Translations under genes and position numbers: made by a program
Source: Annona cherimola
Lineage: Eukaryota; Streptophyta; Magnoliopsida; Magnoliales; Annonaceae
Direction: 5' to 3'
Length of the DNA stretch: 64,000 nt
NCBI GenBank assembly: GCA_030490835.1
Contig: CM059971.1
Location: forward strand, 53,058,012 to 53,122,011
Part shown: positions 23,029 through 33,700 of the stretch, piece after piece
Layout: every line of letters starts with the position of its first letter
How positions within the stretch are numbered: the first letter of the stretch is position 1
The notes under the pieces: model-generated
Seen by the model: the letters and a program-made list of their open reading frames with translations, nothing else
Told to the model about the DNA's origin: nothing
The model's database searches: none

Positions 23029-24764
23029 ACAATGTCAAGCTTCCCGAGGTTGTATATCCGCCAAAGCCAATCAGTCGCTTTTGGTTTCCCAATCGTCCCA
23101 CCAACTTAGAGGCTATAGAGTCATTGACAATGCATGACACTTGTGGTAAGAAGCGAAAAATTCGAAAAACGAGGGATTCGTCTCCAATTGATGGACTTTC
23201 AGATCCTTCACAAGGGAAAGGTTCCTTATCGCAAGAAGGAGCTGTGAGACCTTCAGAAGAGTCTGATAAAAGGTCATACCCCATTTCCAAGCCACCCGAA
23301 CCATCTGAGGAAGGGGTCGTTGTAGCAGAGCCGAATGTCGCCATAAACCCTTCTAATGACCACGAAGTGAGTAAAGAAATGCGTGCCGAGGCGCAGAACA
23401 ACTCCCCTATGCTACCGAACTCCAGCGACCGTGTTCTGAGTGATCTCTTGGGCTTCCATGTAGATCCAAACATGGGTCAGATTGACCAACCGATGCAGTC
23501 TTGCGATAGTGGGCCTATATTTTCTGATAACATCTTCATGAGGGATTTTCTGGGGGTTCGGACTCCCGAGGCATGTCAATCTCCTCCTTCTATAGCCCAA
23601 GATACTCCTGTAAAGGCAGCTTCTCATTCAGGGTCTGGTTCGGGAGGGGAAATCCGCTCGGAGGCTCCACGTAATCATCCAGAAGGCGCGGGTATGAATT
23701 TTGAAGGTAAACCCCTTTTTTTTTTTTTTTTTTTTTTTTTTTATATATATATATTTTTTTTGATAGCTGTCTTAGTTGTCGAAGTATCTGATGATGATGC
23801 TCATGGCGGGGAGAATTCGACACCGATAGGGCCATTGCCTGTTTCTCCTATATCACCAGGTATTTGTATTTTGGCTTTTCGCCTAGTTAACTCGCTGTTC
23901 TGACATCTTGACTTATACTTTTCAGTCTTAGGACCTAGTCGCTCAAGTGGTCCTCACTTTAGTTCAACCGGTCCTAGCACTGGCGCGAGCTCAAGTGGGG
24001 CTCGTCAGCTTCCTGATGTCAAAGATCGCTTCTTGGATCCTTTGCATCATTTCTTTTCAACTTTCAAGGTGATCGGGGCGGAGCAGTTAGAGCAACGGGA
24101 TCTCAAACGTTTGAGGCGCGCAATAGCACAATTCAAGGGGTGCATCATCTCTTCTTTGGGGGACATGAATTCTTCTGATGATATCACCGACGCGTTGGAT
24201 ATTTGTGAAGACTTTTCCATGATCTTGGATAGGCTCCAACTTCACGTTTCTGGTTTTGGTGATGTTATACTTTCACTTGAGAAGTTGCGTGCCCATTGGC
24301 GCGAGCTTGAGGCTGCTGCACGACCCTTGGTTTCTGTAGAGGATCTAGCATCCGCAGAAGTCGACCTCGCCAAATGTAGAGATAGCCTTGCTCAACTTAA
24401 GGAACGTAACTTTCAGGTTGCAAAGGAGATGGAAAGTAAAAAGATGATTGCCGAGGAGATTCGATCTTCCATAGCGGCCAAACAGGCCGAGGTTCGTCGT
24501 ATTGTCACTTCTATCTTTGTGGATAGAAGTAGACTAAATTCGTTGATTTCTACCTCCAACGATCTTCAGGCTGAAGTTGACCTCTACAAAGTAAGAATTG
24601 ATTCAGAGAGTCGGGATATTTGTTCTATGGAGGCTAAAGTCGAAGAGTTGCGGGCGTATACAGTTCCTCCCGCTGATGTAGTGAACTCTATCCGAGTTTT
24701 GAAGGAGTCCTTTTCTTCTACAAGGGAGACTGTAGAGATTTTGTTACAAAATTTTGATGTATGA
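20591..24764 (+). CDS. antisense spliced gene: plant-mobile-domain-like protein with C-terminal coiled coil
   Basis: Predicted 1316 residues from four coding exons: 20591-22928, 23026-23706, 23767-23859 and 23926-24764. The introns (97, 60 and 66 bp) have GT...AG ends, the first two with long poly(T) tracts, and all junctions keep phase 1. Residues 10-100 are Lys-rich with NLS-like clusters. Near 113-135 is a C-x2-C-x14-C-x2-C cluster. From about 245 the sequence resembles the plant mobile domain (FVSFWSPATNSFIFPFGEM, then VTLWDLKGICGLPVCG). About 1155-1295 is a heptad-rich coiled coil. It runs convergent to the polyprotein and stops 15 bp before that gene's end. Extra antisense ORFs are known in some Tat elements (for example maize Grande). 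The start was chosen because ATG at 20591 follows a strong acceptor. The role is unknown; the domain suggests a nuclear DNA- or chromatin-related function. Intron 3 is in frame and open, so retention is possible. Confidence 0.8.
22929..23025 (+). other. intron of the antisense gene with 37-base poly(T)
   Basis: GTATGT donor at 22929 and TTTAG acceptor at 23025. T run 22987-23023. Splicing joins ...ETW to KYNVKLPEVVYPPKP in an open frame; reading through meets a stop at 22979-22981. Confidence 0.75.
23707..23766 (+). other. short intron of the antisense gene with 27-base poly(T)
   Basis: GTAAAC donor and GATAG acceptor. Only 60 bp, short for a plant intron. Its length is a multiple of three with no stop, so the frame survives with or without splicing. 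Confidence 0.55.
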
Positions 24765-24779
24765 CTCCTTTTGTAACTT

Positions 24780-27700
24780 TTATGGATAATATCTTTTTAA
24801 GTAATTCCCATTTACAGTTGCTTTTACTTGATTTTCGCAATTAATAACTTCATATGTGCCATTGCCATAGACCCTCTCAATGATGTAAGGCCCTTCCCAT
24901 TTAGGTTCGAATTTACCAGTAAGTTTGCCCCCGGTCATAAGCTCTGTGCGTAGCTTTAGCACCAAATCCCCTCTTTTGAATGAGCGATGTCTCACGACTT
25001 TATTGTATGCTTCGACCATCCGAGCTTGATAGAGTTCGATTCGTTGTCGTGCTTGAACTCGTTTCTCATCTAGTGCTTCGAGCTCGTCGAAGCGAAGTTT
25101 GGCTTGTTGTTCAGTGGTTAACCCAGAATGGATGGCAACCCTTAAAGATGCTAACTGAATTTCCACTGGTAAAACCGCTTCCGTGCCAAAGAGCAATGAA
25201 TATGGTGTTGCTCCCGTTGCAGTTCGATGTGTGGTTCTGTAGGCCCACAATGCTTCGGGTAACCTCTCGTGCCAATCACGCTTATTTTTCACAGTGGTCC
25301 TTTTGAGGATTCGAATAATATTTTTGTTGAATGCCTCTGCTTGACCATTCCCTTGTGGGTAATAGGGCGATGAGAACACTTGTTTGATTCCAAACCTTCG
25401 GCATAACTGATTTATTTTATCGTTTTTGAATGGTGTGCCATTATCTGAGGTGATTTGATAGGGAACACCATAACGGTAGATGATTTTGTGCTTGATAAAT
25501 TCAACCACCTCTTGTGCTCGGACTCTCTTGTAAGCTTTAGCTTCTGCCCATTTGGAGAAATAATCCGTAGCGGCTAAAATATACAGGTGTCCTCTAGATG
25601 ATGACGGGTTTATCGGACCGACAATATCAAAGCCCCACCAAGAGAAGGGCCACGAAATAGGTGCTGGAGACATTACTGAAGCAGGAATATGATAAATATC
25701 TCCATGCATTTGGCAGGCTTCACAGGATTTTGCAAAGTTGATGGAGTCTTGAACCATTGTGGGCCAATAATAACCCAACGTTTTGATCCTATGATAAAGA
25801 CGGCGTCCAGATTGGTGGGCGCCGCATTCGCTGGAGTGCGTCTCTTGAAGAACTTGACAGATATCATTTCCGTCAATACAGCGAAGCCAAAGCCCATCAA
25901 AAGCAATCCGATACAAATCGTCTTGAAACACAGTATATCGGGAAACAGCCTTTCTCAATGACTTCCTTGCACTTGGATCATCTGGTTCAATACCATATTT
26001 GAGGTAATTGATGATGGGGATGCGCCAATCATCATTGTTTGTAGTTACCTCGGATACGCACCGTCCGATTTGATTTACTTGGAGCTCTTCGCCATCTTCT
26101 AGTCTTTGTACTCGAATTGTCATGTCATCGAGCTCATTAAAGGCGAGAATACTGGCCAACTTTGATAGTGCATCAGCAACTATATTTTCTGATCGAGGAA
26201 CATGCTCAACCGAAACCATTTCGAACTTTGCCAACAAAGTTTGAGCTTTGTCATAATATTTTCGCAAATGAGGCTGGTGTACTTCATATTGATTATTTAA
26301 CTGTTTAATAACCAATTCAGAGTCCCCAAATATTCGCACAAATAAAATATCTGATTGCAGAAGAAGTTCCATGCCGATAAGTAAGGCCTCATACTCAGCT
26401 TCGTTATTTGTTGTGCTTCTTCCAAGAAAATATGAGTGCGGGAATAAGTCTTTATGAGGGGAGACTACGACAATTCCAACACCAGCTCCGGATGGCTTTG
26501 AAGCGCCATCGAAATACATTTGCCACATTGGATCATCATTTGCATAGAAAACCTTCTCATCAGGTAGGTTTTCTAAGATAGGAAATTCTTCTTCAAGAGG
26601 ATGGGCTGCTAGGAAATCTGCCAATACTTGCCCTTTCATTGCCTTTCGTGGCACATATTTGATATCAAACTCGGATAGCAAAAGTGACCATTTTGCTAGG
26701 CGTCCTGAAAGCATTGGTTTAGTGATCAGGAACTTGAGGGGATCGGCCTTCGATATAAGTATGATCTGATGCGCGAGAAAGTAATGTCTTAGCTTTTGTG
26801 CCACAAAAACCAATGCTAGACAAATCTTCTCGATCGAGGAATAATTGCATTCAGCTTGCAATAATCGTCGACTGAGATAATAGGCGGCTTGCTCTTTGCC
26901 TTGGGCATTTTCTTGTGCGAGCAATGCCCCCAGTGATTGTGGGCTGGCAGCAATATAGAGAATGAGTGGCTTTCCTTTTACTGGAGTTGTCAAAACAGGA
27001 GGATTTTGCAGCAATTCTTTGATGGCTTCAAAGGCCTGTTGGCATTTCGTGTCCCATTGAAAAGTTGCATCTTTTCTCATTAACTTGTGAAAGGGCTGGC
27101 ATCGGCCGGACAAGTTGGAGATGAAACGCCGGATATACGACAATTGGCCTTGCAGACTCCTAAGTTCTCTGAGATTTCGTGGAGGCGGCATATTTTGAAT
27201 TGCTTCTGTTTTGAGGGGATCAACCTCGATTCCCCTTTGACGGATTATGAATCCGAGGAATTTTCCAGACGATACTCCAAATGCGCATTTGAGAGGATTC
27301 ATCTTGAGATCATACTTTCTCAGGCGTAAGAATACCGATCTCAAATCTTCTTTATGCTTATTGTGGCCTTCAGATCTTACAACCAGGTCATCGACATAGC
27401 ACTCGACATGTTTGTGTAACATATCATGAAATATATTTTGCATTGCCCTTTGATAAGTTGCGCCAGCATTCTTAAGACCAAAAGGCATGACTTTGTAACA
27501 AAAGACACCCATCGGTGTTCGAAATGCTGTTGCGGCTTCATCTGCTGGAGCCATCTTGATTTGATTATATCCCGAATATCCATCCATAAAGGAGAATGTA
27601 TCGTATAGAGCTGTGCTGTCGATTAGCAAATCAGTGAAAGGAAGAGGAAATTCATCTTTAGGGCATGCTTCGTTTAGATCTCGAAAATCTACGCAGATGC

Positions 27701-30700
27701 GGATTTGTCCATTTTTCTTTTTGACAGGAACAATGCTAGAAATCCATTTTGGAAATTTGATTTCCCGAATGAATTCAGCATCAATGAGTTTTTCAACTTC
27801 CCTGATGATTTGTTCTTCGAGCTCTGGTCGAAATCTTCTCGGAGCTTGCTTGACTGGCTTTTTATCCCGCGTAATATGCAGATGATGCATTGCAATAGCG
27901 GGGTTGAGACCTGGCATTTCGGAATACCCCCAAGCAAAAACATCTTTGAATTCGCTTAAAAGCCGCCTCAGTGCTACCTTTTCTTTTTCGACCAGGTTTT
28001 TGGCAATAAAAATGGGTCTCGGGTCCTCCTCAGTCCCGAGATTGAATTCCTCAAGTACATCAATAGTAGGCTGTCCTCCATCCTCAATCGCAGGTGGAGC
28101 ATCCTCTGGTTCCATTAATGCCTCTTCATCATTGTTGGAGTCATCACTTGTGGAGACGCAGTAGGTGGTGGCGAAGTTGCCGTCTTCTTCTTCTTTATAC
28201 CCAAGGCCAAGTCGTTTGTTTCCCTTTTGATAACCAGGGGGTATTTCAGATAACGGGACAGGGATGTCATTTCCGAGGCCTGATAAATGTGGTTCGTCAG
28301 GATAGAACCCCATCAAATCCATAATTTTCTTGCTTTCTCTGCTATAGCGATGGAAATCCCATTTCTTAAGCTTAGCCGTGGGCAAACAAGAGGATTTGTT
28401 AGGGCTACCGTAAACCTTGCCATATTGCTTTATGAAATGTTTTTGGGCAGATTTTTCATCTTGAGGTCCCTGCACACTTGGAGCAGATACATTAAACCCC
28501 ACGAGCATTGCTAAAACCTCATCGAGCGTTTCCTTAGGTTTTTGATTTTGGTGAGCGGCCTCAGTGGCCATTCCGTCACTCTCACAGCAAAGTGACTTGG
28601 CTTCCTCATTGGCCTGATTCCGGAATCTTCGAAGAGCTTCCAGATCCACCTCAAACCTAGGGAAATTGGCTCGAGGCGGTTTAGCAACCTTTTTCAGGAC
28701 TTCGAGGTCCAAGTAGAACCGTGATCCTGCAGCAGTGTTGCTATAGCTGGTAGGAGGTGGTATGGTTGCCCCCTGTTGTTGTCGTGGTAGTGGATGTACT
28801 GGATCGAAGCTCATATTTTCAAATTTGCTTTGAAATTGAGCCCTTGGTTCTGTCGTTCCTCGTCCATGACCGCGCCCTCGACCACGACCTTGACTTTCCA
28901 TCTTCTCACCCTTTGAGAATATGTCTGTGCTTACTGGGGCGGGGGGAGCCTGAGATACCTCCTGCTGACTTTCGCGTGTGGTCGCTTCAACTGCTTTCAT
29001 TGATGTGTTGACAGCAGATGCCAAATCATAATACTTAGCATCAGAGTAAAATGATTCTGCCGTTGCGAATGGTTTATGGTCAGCAAAAATCCTTTTTTCG
29101 ACTCCATCCTTGCAGTACTTGAAGCATTGATGCACCGTTGATGCGATGATCTTATTACTGTGGAGCCAAGGCCTTCCTAACAGCAAGTTATATGAGGTCG
29201 GGGCATTAATCACAAAGCACGGGATTTCGGTGCAGAAATCTTCTATGCTTAGTTCCAACTCAATTAGGCCCATGGCCTTTTGAGTCCCTTGATTAAACCC
29301 GTGAATCACCACACTAGTGTCTTTTAGCGCTGATGGAGAAATTCCGATCCTCCTGAGTGTTCGAAGGGGCAGGATATTAATTGCAGACCCGGCATCGATC
29401 ATGATTCTGTTAACCAGCTCGCCGGCTAGGTTGCCCGTAACATATAAAGGTCGATTGTGATTAATGTCTCCAAGCAACATATCCTCATCAGTGAATGAAA
29501 TGACCTCATCACATTCAGCGGCGTCGACCAAGTAAGCAAGACGGACATTTTCATCTGTCAGAGCACTCACCAGTGCATCCCTGACTTCTTGTGACAACTG
29601 CAACGCATCGTAAATACTGAGTCGAGCAGGAAGTCGCTTCAAGTGTTCAAGCACGTTATAGCTTACTGAGGATTTCTCATGATTGGCTGGTATGTGTTGT
29701 TCTGGCTGAGTACGATTTTCTTGCATTGGGGCTTTACCCTTGTTTTCTGGTGTGATTCGACCAGATCGAAGAATTGCAAGAACATCCTCTTCAACTTGTA
29801 CCATATTGCAGGAGGCAGAGTCCTGAATATTCGTAGCCAATGTCCGTAGTACATCTGAGAAAAATGGCTGTATTTTTGGAATTTCAGGAAAATACCCACT
29901 CATTGACTTGATGCACTGATGAACCATGATTTCTTCTTTGTCGAATTTTTGGTTGATTATTCTGCAGTTTATCCATCTCAAGATGTAGTCATATTGAGAT
30001 TCTCCTGATAGGGGGTGCATGACTTCTATCATCTCCGGAGGGAACTCTGTTTCATATTCATGGAATCTTTGGATAAACATATCAACGAACTCTTCCCAAG
30101 AACCAAATGCTTCTTCGGGGAGCGAGGAGATCCAGAGAAGGGCACAACTGTCATGGGCCAAGCTCAAAACAAAGTGCCCAAGTGCAAACTCTTCCGTTTG
30201 CCCCATTTGACAGACCGCCAGTGAATAATCAAACAAGTGCGGCAATGCATATTTATGATTCTCATGGAATAACTGAATATACGGCCAATCATAGCTTAAC
30301 TCCCTAGCTAAGAAAGGGAACACTCGAAGAATGGGCGCATTGTTTAACTGCAGCATGTGCAGAACTTGGAGTTGATTCGTCCTCCCAAAACCTTCAGCGT
30401 CGCTAAAGATTGCCTCTTGTTTGAAGCGTTCGTTGCCGACCCATCGGATTGCCTTTATGAAAGTTTTAGCTCCAAAGGTCTTGTACCCATTGTCAGTCGG
30501 AGGGCACACTGCATCTGAAAGGTATTTTGTGACTACTTCAGGTTCAGGCAACCATATGGCTAATGGATCGCTCCACGTACTGTCTCTGAGATAATTTATG
30601 TAGTGAGCAGTAGATTCTTGACTGTATTGTATTTCCCTCAAGTAATTACTAGGAAACTGCTCTCTTTGTCTTGACAGGAAGCGGACCAAGAACGCATCTA

Positions 30701-33700
30701 TCAAGATGACCCACTCGGTAATTTCTTCGATATGATTATCTTGGTACCAAGACATCACTGATTCCCCCAGTGAGTACCGGAAGTATTCCACTCTGGTTTC
30801 CCAAGATGCTGGCAAAAGTCGAGATTCTCGCAAATACGTGATGATGTGGTTTACCGGTGACATCCCAACTTCAAACTTGGTATAGTTAGGGATGAGCACC
30901 GAGGCAGTTCTTCGCCGCTTTGCAGGCTTGGATGCAGACGCATTTATATGATAGCAAGTTTCGATTTCTCCGTCGTTGCTATCTAGGTCCCAAAACAGAC
31001 CATTCTCACATGGAGTTGTATTTGGTAACTCCTCGAGAATGTATCTTTCTTTTTCTGGTCGAGGTGATCTTCCAGCAAGCCGTCGATAGAATGGGAATAG
31101 CAACTCGGGCTGCAAAAAGTCCATGATCATGAATGGTTGCACTCGTGAGGATTGCCTCAAATGCCTTGAGAAGAAAGGGAGAATGGTCTTATCCCTTATT
31201 CTTTTGTCTTTTCTGCATAAATCTTTGAGACATCTTTTTGTCCGTCTTAGGCTTGGTGGTTTTCGAATCACTTCCCAATTACCCTTTTCTGCTATCTCAA
31301 TTGTCACAACATTTGATGAAGCTTGCGCTGGAGGACTGAGTTTTATAACCCCCTTGTCGATGTAATCTTGCAATATTGCTTGGAGATCCCAACACTTCTT
31401 AGTGGGGTGACCGACATATCGGTGGTAACTGCAATATCGCTGGTGAGAAGTGCGTCCAACTTCTTCTGGCCTTTTTGGGGCAGGCAACTCGAATAGCCCG
31501 GTCGACATGAGGTGCTGGAATAGCGTCTCCACGTCATCTTCTCCAAAGGCATATTGGATTTCCTCTCTTCGGAAGGGTCTTGTAGGCTGCTCTTTTACAG
31601 GCGGCTTTGCTTTATCTGGCTGCTTCTTAACCTCTGTAGTATTTGCAGAGGTCTCTCCAGTTTTCTTCTTCTTGAACATAGTAGTTGTGGATGACTCCTT
31701 CTTCCAGGCTTTTTGCTGAGACAACAAATATTCTTTTCGACAAGCTTCTGTAGCTAGGGCCTGAAATGTACTTAGTTGTTCATTCATCAGCAACGAGATT
31801 TCCGTCTTGATGCCATTTCGGCAAAGATTGACCTTCATTGCTTGAGAGAGGGGTGCTTGACATCGATTAGCGGCCCTTTGCCATCTAGTGATGTAGTCTT
31901 CAACCGGCTCGTCCTTCTTTTGGGACAAGGTAGATAATTCCGATAGTTGTACTTCGCGTGTGGTATCAACGAATCGGGAGGTGAACATTTCTTTCATCTC
32001 TTCCCATGTTTGGACTGAGCCGATTGGGAGAGATATGTACCACTGGAAAGCATCACCGGAAAGAGTATTGGGAAACATTCGAAGACAAAAATTTGAATGG
32101 TGCGCCCAATTGCCCATGGCATAGTGGAATGATGCCAGGTGCTTTAACGCGCTCCCAGTCCCATCGAATTGGATCTTTGGTGGCTTCAAATCTCTAGGTA
32201 GGAGCTCCGCTTCAACCTCTGGGGGATAAGGCCTGTTGATTGTCGTTGTAGGGACCCCAGTGAGTTGAGGTGCCTGTCGACGAAGGCATTCGACCACAAG
32301 CTGATGTATCATCTCCTTCTGTGCAATATACCTGGGTGGAGACCCCATGGGTGTGTTTACCCGCGCGTCTTGCGTTCGAGGGGTGTTGATACGTAGGTTA
32401 TTGAACTGCAGAAAGCTTGGCTCTAATTCTGCATTTTCATCTTCCTCGGTCCGCTGCCTGACTGGTTTCTCGGGCTGATGGACCGATTGACGGTTCCTTG
32501 GTGATGGTGGTTGATGGGAACCTGATGTCTTGTTGCCTTGAGTTTCCATAGCCCGTCTCATACTCTTAATCTCCTCCCGGAGGTCATGAATGAGCTGAGA
32601 CTTGGGTGTAAGAACCTCTTCTTCTTCGCCCACCATGTAAGAGGCTTCAAATTGACCTCTTGGGAGGGCGGCCCTGATCCCTTCAGGATGAGAGAGGCTA
32701 CAGAATGGCGGTGTAATGGGCATTGCGGCTGTCCTTGACCGGGTTAACATCTCCGACGCTTTGGAAGTGCTTGGCTGGGTGAGGTCCACCATGTTGACTT
32801 CCGTCGTCTGGAGGAGACGTCTCCTCCTTTTAGCTTCTCTCTTGGGGTGCGGCATCCGGTGCTTTTCTCGAGACGGGGCCACGACAGGCGCATAAGTCAT
32901 ATCCTCCCTCAGTCTGATCAATGAGGCGAATTGATTTTTGTGTATAAAATCAGGGATCAGCCTGAGCACCAAACGTGGATACGTCGTATGGCGCCTCTGG
33001 GGATACTGCCACCCGCTAAAGAGTCTTGGCTTTTGAGGCACTCTCAATTTGCGAGTGTTCTGTAGTGGCTTCTTTTGCTGCCCACCCCTTTGTCGGGGGT
33101 GTGAGAACAGCCTATGCCTTGGTCCTGGTGGCAGTGGCGATGAAGCCTTCAAGTTTAACCGGGAAGTTGCTTTCCCGAACTGCTTTTTCTGCTGCGCTTT
33201 TCTCCTTTGTTTTCTTGATACGTGATGAGGAACCGTCACTATGTTGGCAGTATCATAGTGACGTGGAGATTTGACTCTAGCTTGTGAGCTAGATGGAGCA
33301 TCGGTTGACTGATGGGGCGAATGCGTCGGGTCAGGGATGACAAATCGCAAGGTGCCTAAACCGGATCGGACAACAATAGGTCCTTGCGGCTTGAATTGGT
33401 CATCCCCTCCATCGGCCAATGAAGTATCCAGCTGAGAAAACTTGGTTTCTCTTCTTAACTTCTTCCGCTCCTGGGTGTCACCTTGGTTAAGTCGGGGGGC
33501 TAGGTCAACAACCCTTGAGGCAGCCCGACCAAATTGGCGAGTGATGGTGCATCGAACAGGATTCGGCACAGTTTTGCCCCCTTTTCGGGGAACATTGGCT
33601 TCTGGGTGGCTAGTTGGCGCTAGCCGAGTTGCAGTAGATTGTCTCGCAGACCTTTTTATGGAATGGGACTGCGAAACAGGTTGTCCTGCAGGCTGTTGTG

